DNA from: Melioribacter roseus
Lineage (GTDB): Bacteria; Bacteroidota; Ignavibacteria; Ignavibacteriales; Melioribacteraceae
Length of the DNA stretch: 64,000 nt
Direction: 5' to 3'
Assembly (NCBI GenBank): GCA_020724265.1
Contig: DYHH01000002.1
Span: 1-64,000 of the forward strand
Notes under the pieces: generated by a model
The model's database searches: none
What the model was told of the DNA's origin: nothing
What the model saw: the letters and a program-made list of their open reading frames with translations, nothing else
Shown: one piece after another, positions 52,921 through 61,316 of the stretch
How the letters are laid out: every line of letters begins with the position of its first letter
Numbering within the stretch: the first letter of the stretch is position 1
Program-made: the position numbers and the translations under genes

Positions 52921-52979
52921 ATTTTCTTGGGCTTGACAGATTTTCTTATAGTTAAGTAGCAGTCAAGCCCTTAGAAAAT
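52921..52979 (+). terminator. Long inverted repeat after proS, possible terminator
   Basis: attttct-t-gggcttgac (52921-52937) pairs with gtcaagccc-tt-agaaaat (52962-52979). The two stems are 9 and 7 bp, separated by a small internal loop, around a 24-nt loop. It starts 35 nt after the proS stop. There is no T run after it, so a repeat or an attenuating hairpin is equally possible. Confidence 0.45.
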
Positions 52980-52987
52980 ATTAGTCG

Positions 52988-53019
52988 ATTTGTCATCCCG
53001 ATGCATCGGGATGACAAAT
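52988..53019. repeat. Perfect 32-bp palindrome (gtcatcccgat/atcgggatgac)
   Basis: The 32 bases are self-complementary with no unpaired centre: atttgtcatcccgat on the left, atgacaaat on the right. The gtcatcccgatgcatcggga core looks like a dispersed intergenic palindrome. It sits 8 nt after the inverted repeat that follows proS, in a 192-bp gap before the RsmI-like gene. Confidence 0.7.
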
Positions 53020-53033
53020 TTGGGTTAAATTAA

Positions 53034-53072
53034 ACCGCACAGACGCAAGGACGCTAAGATTTACTTTGCGGT
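53034..53072. repeat. 'accgca-cagacgcaagg' type intergenic repeat
   Basis: accgca (53034-53039) pairs with tgcggt (53067-53072) around cagacgcaaggacgctaag and following bases. The wording resembles the widespread 'accgcagagacgcagag' repeats of Bacteroidota-type genomes, by memory. It ends 6 nt before the RsmI-like start codon, so it lies in that gene's leader. Confidence 0.45.
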
Positions 53073-53078
53073 AAGAAT

Positions 53079-53756
53079 ATGAACCATAAACTTTATTTAG
53101 TTTCCACACCGATTGGCAACCCCGAAGACATAACACTTCGAGCGTTAAAAGTTCTACGAGAATCCGATATAATTGTTTGTGAAGAATTAAAACCGGCTCG
53201 CCGACTTTTATCTAATTATGAAATTCAGAAAGAACTAATTCCTTTAAACGAACACAATGAAAAAGAATCTGCAAAAGAAGTCCTTAAGTTAATTAAGGAA
53301 GGGAAAAAAGTTTCTTTAATTTCTGACGGCGGAACGCCATTATTTTCAGACCCCGGTCATTACCTTGTTTCTCTCTGTATACAAAACAATATCGATATTG
53401 TACCGGTAGTCGGGGCAAATTCTTTAATACCTGCTTTAATTGGTTCGGGGCTGGATATAGAAAAATATTATTATTACGGGTGGCTTTCTCCAAATAAAGA
53501 AAATAGGCGCAAGGAATTAAATCAACTGAAAAATCTAAACCAGCTGATTCTTATATTAGACACACCATATCGACTAATAAAGTTATTAACAGATGTAGAA
53601 ATGATATTCGGGAAAAGTGTAAAAGTAGTTGTAGCATATAAACTAACAATGGAAGAAGAAAAATACTATCGTGGTGAAATTTCTTCGGTTCTTTCCGAAA
53701 TTAAGAAAAACGCGCTCAAAGGAGAATTTGTACTCTTGATTGATAATAGAAAATAG
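53079..53756 (+). CDS. Tetrapyrrole-methylase-family SAM methyltransferase, RsmI-like
   Basis: The 225-residue protein begins LYLVSTPIGNPEDITLRAL, the P-I-G-N motif of RsmI, then ESDIIVCEELKPARRLL. Next come the SLISDGGTPLFSDPG loop (usually SDAGTP) and VVPVVGANSLIPALIGSG, which form the SAM site. RsmI 2'-O-methylates C1402 of 16S rRNA. E. coli RsmI is 286 residues and has EDTRH where this protein has EELKP, and the C-terminal domain is shorter here. I therefore call it RsmI-like and do not assign the symbol. It follows proS after a repeat-filled gap. Confidence 0.82.
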   Translation: MNHKLYLVSTPIGNPEDITLRALKVLRESDIIVCEELKPARRLLSNYEIQKELIPLNEHNEKESAKEVLKLIKEGKKVSLISDGGTPLFSDPGHYLVSLCIQNNIDIVPVVGANSLIPALIGSGLDIEKYYYYGWLSPNKENRRKELNQLKNLNQLILILDTPYRLIKLLTDVEMIFGKSVKVVVAYKLTMEEEKYYRGEISSVLSEIKKNALKGEFVLLIDNRK

Positions 53757-53854
53757 CATAAATTTTTGGCAAAATTATTGATGAATATTAGAATTAAGTG
53801 AACTGATTTCACAAAAATTGAGTTTATTAGTTATAAAAAGAACCGGAGGAAAAC

Positions 53855-54400
53855 ATGTTACAGGTTCAAGATGTTGACTTAACCCCGAATCCGCAAGCAC
53901 TTAAATTTATTTTAAGTGAAAAGCTTTTGCAGCACGAAACCCGTAATTTTGCTAAAAAAGAGGATGCTGCAAATGATCCGCTTGCAAAAGGTATTTTTAA
54001 TTTAGAAGGAGTTGTTTCCGTTTTTTATATGGATAGATTTGTTACTATTGAAAAAGACCCTAAAGCGAGCTGGGGACAGATTCAGAAACCGTTTGTTGAA
54101 TTTATTGCCAAATTTGATAAATCACTCATTCCTGCTGAGAAAGAAGTAAAAATTTCTGAGGATGAACAGTCGGATTTGTTAAAACAAATCAATGCAATTT
54201 TAGATCAACGAGTTAGACCGGCATTAGCCGGAGACGGCGGCGGTTTGGAAGTTACCGGTCTCGACGGAAACACATTAAAAATCAGGTACCAAGGCGCATG
54301 CGGTACATGCCCAAGTGCTATCCGTGGTACTTTAGTTGCGATTGAAAATTTATTGAAACGGGAAATTAATCCTGCTATTGAAGTAGTATCGGATTTGTGA
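53855..54400 (+). CDS. Nfu-type iron-sulfur cluster scaffold/carrier
   Basis: The 181-residue protein has two domains: an N-terminal Nfu_N domain at about 1-90 (TPNPQALKFILSEKLL, FNLEGVVSVFYMDRFVTIEKD) and a C-terminal NifU-like domain at about 105-175 (VRPALAGDGGGLEVTGLDG and the CGTC cluster-binding motif). Pairs of such proteins bind a 4Fe-4S cluster between two CxxC motifs and deliver it to client enzymes. A good SD (ccggagga) precedes the ATG. It converges on a cytochrome c gene. Identity at family level is secure. Confidence 0.93.
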   Translation: MLQVQDVDLTPNPQALKFILSEKLLQHETRNFAKKEDAANDPLAKGIFNLEGVVSVFYMDRFVTIEKDPKASWGQIQKPFVEFIAKFDKSLIPAEKEVKISEDEQSDLLKQINAILDQRVRPALAGDGGGLEVTGLDGNTLKIRYQGACGTCPSAIRGTLVAIENLLKREINPAIEVVSDL

Positions 54401-54412
54401 TATTAAGATAGA

Positions 54413-54446
54413 GCCTTGATTGCAAACATGTAATCAAGGCACTTTT
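54413..54446 (+). terminator. Terminator after the Nfu gene
   Basis: gccttgatt (54413-54421) pairs perfectly with aatcaaggc (54432-54440) around a 10-base loop and is followed by acttttc. The T run is short. It lies between the convergent Nfu and cytochrome c genes and may serve both. Confidence 0.65.
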
Positions 54447-54459
54447 CATTAAATAATTT

Positions 54460-54897
54460 TTACTCTCCTTGTAATCCCAAAAGATAATCGGCTATTATAC
54501 CCAAGTCTTTTACATCAAGATTTTCATAAGAAGGCATCATAATATTTCTAAACTGATTTTTGTATTCATCAAAACGAGGATCCCGGCTATAATCGCCTGG
54601 GTTACGGAGATAATTTATTAGTTCATCACGATTCCAGTGTTTTTTAGCATTATATAAACTTGGACCAAGATTAGGATTCCCTCTTAAATCTTGTCCGTGA
54701 CAAGCCAAACAACCATTTTGTTTTATTAAAGTTAGTCCGGGCGGATCTTGGACTCTCTCTTCATTATATTCTTGTGTATCATAACCCGGCATTTCATCAT
54801 GTCTTATTATTGTATCTTCCTTCAAAATGTCGGATAGGATAAACAGGAAGATAAAAGCAGCAAGTACAACGGTTACCCATTTTTGTGAATTAGTCAT
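54460..54897 (-). CDS. Membrane-anchored c-type cytochrome
   Basis: The 145-residue protein has an N-terminal membrane helix (WVTVVLAAFIFLFILSDIL) and a periplasmic cytochrome c domain with the haem motif CLACHG, a following LRGNPNLGPSLY segment, and MPSYENLDVKDLGIIADYL with the likely axial Met. It carries electrons in the periplasm, probably to a terminal oxidase or reductase not found here. It is monocistronic. The stop lies close to the Nfu terminator. Confidence 0.92.
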   Translation of the reverse strand: MTNSQKWVTVVLAAFIFLFILSDILKEDTIIRHDEMPGYDTQEYNEERVQDPPGLTLIKQNGCLACHGQDLRGNPNLGPSLYNAKKHWNRDELINYLRNPGDYSRDPRFDEYKNQFRNIMMPSYENLDVKDLGIIADYLLGLQGE

Positions 54898-54953
54898 TCT
54901 ATTCCTTTCATTACATTTTTATTAACTGAGATGTAAAATTAATCTTAGTGCGG

Positions 54954-54975
54954 GAAATATCAAAGTAAATATCAA
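54954..54975. repeat. 22-bp direct repeat, left copy
   Basis: The sequence runs from gaaatatcaaag to taaatatcaa and recurs exactly at 55132-55153. The two copies are offset by 178 bp and flank an inverted-repeat element at 55004-55085. Confidence 0.7.
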
Positions 54976-55003
54976 AATGCAATTTCCTTTGTCCTCAAAG
55001 TTA

Positions 55004-55085
55004 ATTGTAAAGCGACCATCCTGGTCGCTCCCATTATGGATTGAAGAATAAAAAAAGTAAGCGACGAAGATCGTCGCTTTACAAT
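55004..55085. repeat. MITE-like element of nested 'agcgac' hairpins
   Basis: The ends attgtaaagcgac (55004-55016) and gtcgctttacaat (55073-55085) are perfect 13-bp inverted copies. Inside them two further small hairpins occur: agcgacc/ggtcgct near the left end and aagcgacga/tcgtcgctt near the right end. The whole could fold as a cruciform. No gene is encoded. Confidence 0.65.
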
Positions 55086-55131
55086 TTATACTGAGACTAA
55101 TTTCCTGTTTTTCTCATTCGCCATAACTCAA

Positions 55132-55153
55132 GAAATATCAAAGTAAATATCAA
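55132..55153. repeat. 22-bp direct repeat, right copy, overlapping the amidase stop
   Basis: This copy is identical to 54954-54975. It includes the amidase stop codon (55150-55152 on the minus strand), so the two copies may have come from a short duplication of the gene's 3' end. Confidence 0.7.
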
Positions 55154-56781
55154 TTGACCGTTTCTTCAAATGTTTTATCATAATAATCTTTGTAAGTGAT
55201 AATGGAATTTAAAATTGCATTGGCAATCTCCTGTTGACCGACACTGCTTTTTAAGTATGCTTCATCTTGACGGTTGGTTAGAAAACCGGCTTCAACTAAA
55301 ACACTCGGCATAGATGCACCGACCAAAACATAAAACCCGGCTTGCTTTATACCTCGCGAAGGAATTTTTGTGTGCTTAGTCCATTTTTGATTTAATATAT
55401 CCGAGAATTTTTCAGAATAGCGCATATATGAAGAGTGAGCCATACTAACTAATATAAAATTCTCGTCAGTTAATGCCTGATATCTATCGGGATTTTCTTC
55501 AAAATGAATTACGCTGTTTTCAAATTCGGCAATTTGAATTGCTTCTTTTGTTCTGCCCGGACGAAGAAGATAAACTTCAAAACCTCTTGTATCACTTGGT
55601 TTTTTCTTAAGTGCGTTACAATGTATGGAAATAAAAAGTTTACCTTTTGCTTCATTGGCAATTTTACCGCGTTTGTAAAGTTCAACAAACGTATCGTCAT
55701 TTCTTGTATAAACAACTTTAACATCGGGCAGTTTTTGCTCGATAAGCTTACCAAGTTTTAATGCAATTCCAAGATTTACATCTTTCTCACGAACACCGCT
55801 TACACCAATTGCACCGGGATCTTTACCGCCATGCCCTGCATCGATTACTACAACATCAAATTTCCATTCTTCTTTCTTGCTCGTAAAATCTATAACCGGT
55901 GTTTCAAACATTTTATTCTGAATAGAAATGAGTATATCGTTGCTCTCTATATCCTGAAAAGTCTCGTGGGATGCAAAACCGTCTTTTAGATCAAACTCAA
56001 GTTGAATATTGCCGGCAACATTTTTGCGAGTTATTTTCTTTACTAATCCTGTCGGTTTTATACTTGCTAAATTTGGGTCAACAGTCGTGCCTGTTAAAAA
56101 TAAAAACAGTGTGTTGTTTTTTATAGAACTTCGATATCCTTTCAGTTTCTTTTGAGATTTTAATCTGATCATTGTTCCATTAGTTTTCTCATCAATCAGC
56201 ATGTCGTAAACATCAAATTTCGATTCAATAACAACCGGGGTTTTATCCTTTGGTTTTACCGGCGGTGGAGTTACCGGTTTATCTTCTTTAGGCGGTAGTC
56301 CGGCAATCACTGGGGGACTTTTCTCCGTTACCTGAATATGTTTCCTATTATCGTCATAAGTAATTTCTTTTCCGTAAGCTATTGATAACAGCTTTGAAGA
56401 ATATATCATAGGTATTAGAACATCGTCCTTTGCTAAAAGTGTCGAAATTGGAATTTGCACAACTTGCTGTGAATTATCTATTCTATTTATCAACACAAAA
56501 AATTGATTTCTTGATGTGATCTTTAGATTGTAAGTACTAAACTTCAATTCAATTTTTGCAGCATCATTGTTGTAATAATAATTGCCGCCTAATGCTAAGG
56601 AAATTTCTTTTGCTGATGCATATGATATACCTCCTCTGGTTAGATAGGAAATGTGCTCGGTTCTGTCATTAATATTTAATGACATCTTCAACATACGCTG
56701 TGCATTTATGTTTGAAGAGATTAACAGTAATATTAGAAAAAGGTTTGCTTTATGTATGAAAAGTTTTTTCAACTTAACCAA
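55150..56781 (-). CDS. N-acetylmuramoyl-L-alanine amidase (Amidase_3) with N-terminal accessory domains
   Basis: The 543-residue protein starts with a signal peptide (LFIHKANLFLILLLISSNINA). About 30-150 resembles a copper-amine-oxidase-N-like domain, followed by a Pro/Lys linker (about 155-185) and an AMIN-like beta-domain (about 190-300). The catalytic amidase spans about 308-540: VVIDAGHGGKDPGA (zinc His), EKDVNLGIALKLG (zinc Glu), LFISIHCNAL (zinc His) and VLVEAGFLTN (catalytic Glu). It cleaves stem peptides from peptidoglycan. The start is a TTG, either 56781 or 56772; no ATG precedes the signal peptide. It overlaps the ICMT-like gene by 8 nt. Confidence 0.9.
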   Translation of the reverse strand: MVKLKKLFIHKANLFLILLLISSNINAQRMLKMSLNINDRTEHISYLTRGGISYASAKEISLALGGNYYYNNDAAKIELKFSTYNLKITSRNQFFVLINRIDNSQQVVQIPISTLLAKDDVLIPMIYSSKLLSIAYGKEITYDDNRKHIQVTEKSPPVIAGLPPKEDKPVTPPPVKPKDKTPVVIESKFDVYDMLIDEKTNGTMIRLKSQKKLKGYRSSIKNNTLFLFLTGTTVDPNLASIKPTGLVKKITRKNVAGNIQLEFDLKDGFASHETFQDIESNDILISIQNKMFETPVIDFTSKKEEWKFDVVVIDAGHGGKDPGAIGVSGVREKDVNLGIALKLGKLIEQKLPDVKVVYTRNDDTFVELYKRGKIANEAKGKLFISIHCNALKKKPSDTRGFEVYLLRPGRTKEAIQIAEFENSVIHFEENPDRYQALTDENFILVSMAHSSYMRYSEKFSDILNQKWTKHTKIPSRGIKQAGFYVLVGASMPSVLVEAGFLTNRQDEAYLKSSVGQQEIANAILNSIITYKDYYDKTFEETVN

Positions 56782-57361
56782 TGAATGGAATTATGAATCC
56801 TGTTTTCTTTTTATACTTTTGATATTCATCAGGGAATCTTTTGTTTAGCAATTTCTCTTCAAGTTGTGCCCGTAAAATAAAAAGCGGTATTTGAATAAAA
56901 ATTACCATTGGAATAACCAGAAAACTTGCAAGAGCCAGTCCCGCACCAAAATCACTTAATAACTGTGATATATACTGGGGATGTCTAACTATTTTGAATG
57001 GTCCTGATGTTACTAACTGCTGTTTTTTTGTTATTACAACTTCTTGTGAATAATTATTGCCGAGTGTTTTATATGACCAAACTTGAAGCCAGGAAAAGAT
57101 AATGAAAACTATCAATCCAACAAGACGAAAATTATAGAGAGGATCAGTATCATTTATTTCAATTGTCCCTAACTGAAAAACTCCAAGTATCTGTAGAATT
57201 AAAACAAGAGCAGCAATATTTAAAGGTACTTTTTGAAGATAAGTTTTCGGACGTTCAATAACTTCACTAATCGATGACTTCAATCCCTTTTTAGCACCGG
57301 AGGCATTTGCCGTTATTGTAACGAATAGATTTATACCAACAAGTATATTAATTACGTCCAT
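56774..57361 (-). CDS. Isoprenylcysteine carboxyl methyltransferase (ICMT/PEMT)-family membrane protein
   Basis: The 195-residue membrane protein has about five helices and the family core: LVTSGPFKIVRHPQYISQLL (the GP-x-x-x-x-RHP-x-Y motif that binds SAM) and RAQLEEKLLNKRFPDEY near the C-terminus (the E-E...F...Y pattern). Such enzymes methylate lipids or small hydrophobic acceptors at the inner membrane; bacteria lack the eukaryotic CAAX substrate, so the acceptor is unknown. It overlaps the amidase start by 8 nt, so the two form an operon with this gene first. Confidence 0.87.
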   Translation of the reverse strand: MDVINILVGINLFVTITANASGAKKGLKSSISEVIERPKTYLQKVPLNIAALVLILQILGVFQLGTIEINDTDPLYNFRLVGLIVFIIFSWLQVWSYKTLGNNYSQEVVITKKQQLVTSGPFKIVRHPQYISQLLSDFGAGLALASFLVIPMVIFIQIPLFILRAQLEEKLLNKRFPDEYQKYKKKTGFIIPFIG

Positions 57362-57614
57362 TTAAGAAACTACTTTAGATGTTTGCCGTAATATAAAATA
57401 TTATTATAAAATATGCTGTTTGAAAAATCAAAAAGCACGTTTATGCAAATCAATAGTCTAAGTATAAAATACAGGTAAAATTTACCAACTTCTTTGATAA
57501 TATCAGTATAGTGTCAGTTTTTCTAAGATAAATTGATTTTTCACTTAGCATAATATTTGATTAGAATAAGTTATGTAATTTCTCTATTTTAAAAGGAATA
57601 AGTAAAGGCGACCA

Positions 57615-58100
57615 ATGAATACCGGTCAGATGTTGATTACTATTGCAGCATTAATGTTGTTAACCCTTGTGATCTTACGTGTTAACAATAACTTCCTCAG
57701 CACAAACACAGTGTTGATGGAAAATAAATTTAATGTTTTAGCTGTTTCTCTTGCAACTTCAATACTGGAAGAAGCTAAAGGAAAAGCATTTGATCATAAT
57801 ACAGACACTACTGCACTAACTTCCAAAACACAACTCAGTTCTATTGGTCCAGAAAGCGGTGAGGTTTATCCAAATTTTAATGATTTTGATGATTTTCACG
57901 GATTTGTTCATATTGATACTACCCTTCCTTCGGCTCCATTTAAAATTGAATGCGAAGTGTTTTATGTAAACCCTTCTAATCCTAATTTAACAACAGGTTC
58001 AAAAACTTGGCATAAAAGAATGAATGTAATGGTTACAAGTGATTTTATGGTTGATACCGTAAGACTATCCTCAATTTATAGCTATTTTTATTTTAGGTGA
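57615..58100 (+). CDS. Pseudopilin-like protein A1 of triad 1
   Basis: The 161-residue protein begins MNTGQMLITIAALMLLTLVI, a hydrophobic helix that starts almost at the first residue, followed by an N-rich break and an alpha-helix (SLATSILEEAKGKAFDH). The C-terminal half is beta-rich (HKRMNVMVTSDF). This resembles type II/IV pseudopilins, but there is no basic leader, and the usual Glu5 after the cleavage Gly is Thr. A paralogue lies at 60234. SD aaagg precedes the ATG; the next gene begins 4 nt later with its SD in this gene's end. The pseudopilin relation is inferred from layout. Confidence 0.75.
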   Translation: MNTGQMLITIAALMLLTLVILRVNNNFLSTNTVLMENKFNVLAVSLATSILEEAKGKAFDHNTDTTALTSKTQLSSIGPESGEVYPNFNDFDDFHGFVHIDTTLPSAPFKIECEVFYVNPSNPNLTTGSKTWHKRMNVMVTSDFMVDTVRLSSIYSYFYFR

Positions 58101-58104
58101 CTCA

Positions 58105-58704
58105 ATGGGGTTTAGTACTTTAATCGACATACTCGGTTCAACTATCATTGGAGGAATGCTGCTATTAATTCTTTTCCGCATGAACGATGCCGCCGTTGAG
58201 AACACTTATGTGTACGGTGGGGAGTTAATAGTTCAACAAAATCTTGTCGAGGTAGTTACTCTTTTAGAATTCGATTTTAGAAAAATTGGTTACTGTGCCG
58301 ATTGGACAAAAATTCCCGATCCTTCGCAGGCAATTTTAGCAGCAGATTCAAACGATATTACTTTTCTTACTGATCTAAATTCGGATGGTAATGTTGATAC
58401 TCTAAGGTATTTTACAGGACCAACAAGCGATCTTACCGGTACTGCTAATCCAAGAGATAGAATGTTGTATAGAGTTGAAAATAATGAAACTCCGCAAGGA
58501 GCAAATCTGGGTGTAACTGAATTCAATATGATTTATTTTGATGCGATTGGTAATGAACTTCCCTTTCCTATTGTACACCCTAGTCAAATTTACACTATGC
58601 AAATAAATATTACAGTTGAAAACACTGATGCATATGATGAAAATTATTCCTCGGCATTCTGGAGGCAGATAAGATTAGCAGCAAGAAATTTAAAGAATAG
58701 GTGA
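58105..58704 (+). CDS. PilW-like pseudopilin B1 of triad 1
   Basis: The 199-residue protein starts MGFSTLIDILGSTIIGGMLL, which looks like a class III prepilin site (G then F-S-T-L-I-D) with only Met-Gly as leader. The membrane helix is followed by LVEVVTLLEFDFRKIGY and a beta-rich domain with DSNDITFLTDLNSDG and TANPRDRMLYRVENNETPQG. PilW/PulJ-type minor pseudopilins share the long N-terminal helix and the NPxxxxLYR style of body. The paralogue at 60763 has the same blocks. aggtga overlapping the upstream stop serves as SD, so translation is coupled. Confidence 0.75.
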   Translation: MGFSTLIDILGSTIIGGMLLLILFRMNDAAVENTYVYGGELIVQQNLVEVVTLLEFDFRKIGYCADWTKIPDPSQAILAADSNDITFLTDLNSDGNVDTLRYFTGPTSDLTGTANPRDRMLYRVENNETPQGANLGVTEFNMIYFDAIGNELPFPIVHPSQIYTMQINITVENTDAYDENYSSAFWRQIRLAARNLKNR

Positions 58705-58708
58705 TAAG

Positions 58709-60004
58709 ATGGGTGGCAAAGCAACAGTATTATTAGTACTTGGATTTTCACTGATTTTTTTGGTTGTCGGGTATAATTTCGGAAATCTAACAAATAGAGC
58801 TGTTGATAATTCAATTAGTTATTACTCAAGAACATCAGCTTATAATATTGCCGGAAGCGGTGCCAATATGGCATTAAATGAAATATTCATTAATCCAACA
58901 TGGAACAGCGGTTACTCTAACCTTGCAATTGGGGAAGGTGCGGTTAATGTTAGTGTCTCTTCTAATGGAAGTGAATTAATAGTAACATCCGTTGGGACAT
59001 ATTATGACGAAACATCCACTGTTATCGTAAAACTACAAGCAAGCAGTTTTGCCAAATATGCTTGGTATGCAGGCAATATGAGTTCCAAAGAATTTGTAAC
59101 GGGTGATACGATTTGGGGTCCGCTTCATACAGAATCAAAATTAAATATTGGCGGAAGCCCGGTATTTTGGGGGAAAGTTACCGCGCTTAAAGGCATGAAT
59201 CCATCGGAAAAAAATTTAGCGAAAAACGGTTATTACCCGGAATTTCATGGTGGGTATGAATCCGGTGTGAGTGTTGAAATACCTACAAATTATCAATTCA
59301 CCGATCAAAAAGCTGCTGCAATAGATGGTCTATCAAGCGGCGGTGCATCTTATTTTACCGGAACAGATGTTTGGTTAACATTTAATGCGGACGGAACGGT
59401 AACTTATAGAACCGGATCCGGAAGCGACAGTTCAACATATAGCGCCCCAATTACACAATCACTTTCTACTTTTGCTCCAAACAATATTATCTATGTTGGA
59501 TTCGGTAATGTTTATACATCAGGAACAGTAAAAGGTAAAATTACAATTGCTGCAGGTGAGTCTTCAGGCTCGGGACATGGAAACGTTTACCTTGTGGATG
59601 ATTTAGTTTACACCCAACCTCCGATGATCTGGGATCCTTCAATTAATAATTACGTAGTTAATGAAGCCAGTACGGATATGCTCGGAATATTAGCAAGCAA
59701 TAATGTAAGAATAGCCAATACAGCAGCTAATGTTGCAGATAAAGATATAAACTTACATGCCGCAATTTTTGCAGCTCAAGGCGGTTTTGAAATGGAAGAT
59801 AAATCTATTCCACCGAGCGGAACATTAAAACTACTTGGGAGTGCTGTAGCTGCTAAGGAAGAAGTTGTCGCACTTACAGACAAGTGGGGAAATATTACCA
59901 ATGGATATATTAGGCATGTTGTTTATGATGAAAGAATGTTAACAACTGTTCCCCCTTATTTCCCAACTACAGATCAATTTGAAGTTATCTCATGGTATGA
60001 ATAA
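58709..60004 (+). CDS. PilX-like protein C1 of triad 1
   Basis: The 431-residue protein starts MGGKATVLLVLGFSLIFLVV, one hydrophobic helix with just a short lead, then AYNIAGSGANMALNEI, reminiscent of the N-terminal helix of PilX proteins. A beta-rich body follows with GDTIWGPLHTESKLNIGGSP, many Gly/Ser/Thr and few charged clusters, suggesting a repetitive or beta-helical surface protein. SD aggtga lies just upstream, 4 nt after the previous stop. The paralogue at 61317 is similar at the N-terminus. The PilX relation is by pattern and not proven. Confidence 0.72.
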   Translation: MGGKATVLLVLGFSLIFLVVGYNFGNLTNRAVDNSISYYSRTSAYNIAGSGANMALNEIFINPTWNSGYSNLAIGEGAVNVSVSSNGSELIVTSVGTYYDETSTVIVKLQASSFAKYAWYAGNMSSKEFVTGDTIWGPLHTESKLNIGGSPVFWGKVTALKGMNPSEKNLAKNGYYPEFHGGYESGVSVEIPTNYQFTDQKAAAIDGLSSGGASYFTGTDVWLTFNADGTVTYRTGSGSDSSTYSAPITQSLSTFAPNNIIYVGFGNVYTSGTVKGKITIAAGESSGSGHGNVYLVDDLVYTQPPMIWDPSINNYVVNEASTDMLGILASNNVRIANTAANVADKDINLHAAIFAAQGGFEMEDKSIPPSGTLKLLGSAVAAKEEVVALTDKWGNITNGYIRHVVYDERMLTTVPPYFPTTDQFEVISWYE

Positions 60005-60043
60005 TCAAAATCAGAGTTAATATCTTAATTTGGTTCTAACTAT

Positions 60044-60066
60044 AAATTGAGGCACGTTCTCAATTT
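60044..60066 (+). terminator. Hairpin after triad 1
   Basis: aaattgag (60044-60051) and ctcaattt (60059-60066) pair perfectly around gcacgtt, 39 nt after the C1 stop. There is no T run, so it may only stabilise the mRNA end. The rest of the 229-bp gap to triad 2 is AT-rich with no gene. Confidence 0.4.
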
Positions 60067-60233
60067 CACACACATTGTGCTGTAACTAATTTGATTATTG
60101 ATTGTAATTCACTACTTTTTTAGCACAATATTTGTGTATAATATTTTGTGTGATTTAGTATTTTTAAATTAGTTTGAGCAATTAAGTAATCCATAGAAAA
60201 AATAATATTAACAAGGGATAGATTAAATCGAAG

Positions 60234-60755
60234 ATGGGCGGTAATTTATTAATAACAGTTGGTGCCTTAGCTTTATTGAGTATACTGATACTTACGGTTA
60301 ATAATAATATTATGAACAATGAAGTCTCATTGACCGAGAGCGAAATTGTGATAACAGGTGTTTCGCTAGCTCAATCCCTTATTGATGAAATTAAGACCAA
60401 AGCTTTTGACCAGGTTGAAATTACGGGAACAATAAATTCTCCGAATGATTTGTCATCTACTTTGGGTCCCGAATCAGGTGAAAATATTAGTATGCCCGAT
60501 ACATCCGGCAATCAAGTTTTTGCTTCATTAACAACTTATAACGATGTTGATGATTATAACGGTTATTCAAGATTGGTAAATACGGATATTGCAGAGAATT
60601 TTTTGTTAACGTGTCAAGTTCAATATGTCTCGGTATCAAACCCGGAAAACGTATCCGGGTCAAGAACATATTGTAAACGCATATCGGTAACGGTAACAAG
60701 TCCGTTTTTTACGACTCTGCCGTCTGTACAAATTAGAAGTGCGGTAACATACTAG
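60234..60755 (+). CDS. Pseudopilin-like protein A2 of triad 2
   Basis: The 173-residue protein begins MGGNLLITVGALALLSILIL and parallels A1: the LIT segment, the N-rich VNNNI, SLAQSLIDEIKTKAFDQ, then LGPESGE, DDYNGY and a final ISVTVTSPF. It also lacks a basic leader and Glu5. No strong SD precedes it. B2 starts 7 nt after it. The 229-bp gap after triad 1 probably contains its own promoter. It is a divergent duplicate of A1 with changed loops. Confidence 0.75.
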   Translation: MGGNLLITVGALALLSILILTVNNNIMNNEVSLTESEIVITGVSLAQSLIDEIKTKAFDQVEITGTINSPNDLSSTLGPESGENISMPDTSGNQVFASLTTYNDVDDYNGYSRLVNTDIAENFLLTCQVQYVSVSNPENVSGSRTYCKRISVTVTSPFFTTLPSVQIRSAVTY

Positions 60756-60762
60756 GGAATTA

Positions 60763-61314
60763 ATGGCATATTTATTAGAAATAGCGGGATCAACATTTAT
60801 AGGCGGAATGATAATTTTTATCATTTTGAATCTGAATTCCAATGTGCTGCGTTCTTCAAGCAGTTTTTCTTTTAGTAAAATTACACAAGAGAATCTTACC
60901 TCTGTAGTTGAAGAGATCGAGTATGATCTTAAGAAAATAGGTTATAGATCTCCCGACCCTGTAATATTATTAGCAGATTCAAACGCAATAACTTTTAGAT
61001 ATGATATTAATAATGACGGAACACCAGAAACTATTGCATACTTTACAAGTGATACTACTGCACTAATTAATACACCTAATCCGAGAGATATATTTTTGTA
61101 TAGAACCGTTAATGGAGGAACTCCGCAGACAAGCAATATTGGCGTTACAAGATTTAGATTGTGGTATTACGATGCTTTAGGTAATTTAACAACAACTCCG
61201 GCTGATATCAGATCAATAAAATTTGCTTTGAATATTGAAAGTGTTTATGCATTTGATGAAGAATATACAGTCACCTATATAGAAAGATTAATACAACCGA
61301 ATAATTTGAGATAA
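60763..61314 (+). CDS. PilW-like pseudopilin B2 of triad 2
   Basis: The 183-residue protein begins MAYLLEIAGSTFIGGMIIFI and shares with B1 the AGSTFIGGM helix, the LTSVVEEIEYDLKKIGY segment, DSNAITFRYDINNDG, and NPRDIFLYRTVNGGTPQ. A Glu lies four residues after the second residue, closer to a prepilin Glu than in the other members. agggaa precedes the ATG. It is clearly a paralogue of B1, and the block order is retained. Confidence 0.75.
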   Translation: MAYLLEIAGSTFIGGMIIFIILNLNSNVLRSSSSFSFSKITQENLTSVVEEIEYDLKKIGYRSPDPVILLADSNAITFRYDINNDGTPETIAYFTSDTTALINTPNPRDIFLYRTVNGGTPQTSNIGVTRFRLWYYDALGNLTTTPADIRSIKFALNIESVYAFDEEYTVTYIERLIQPNNLR

Positions 61315-61316
61315 CC

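Noticed and set aside
53079-53756. Assigning the symbol rsmI outright
   Set aside because: The protein is about 60 residues shorter than E. coli RsmI and differs in the EDTRH and SDAGTP motifs, so only RsmI-like is claimed.
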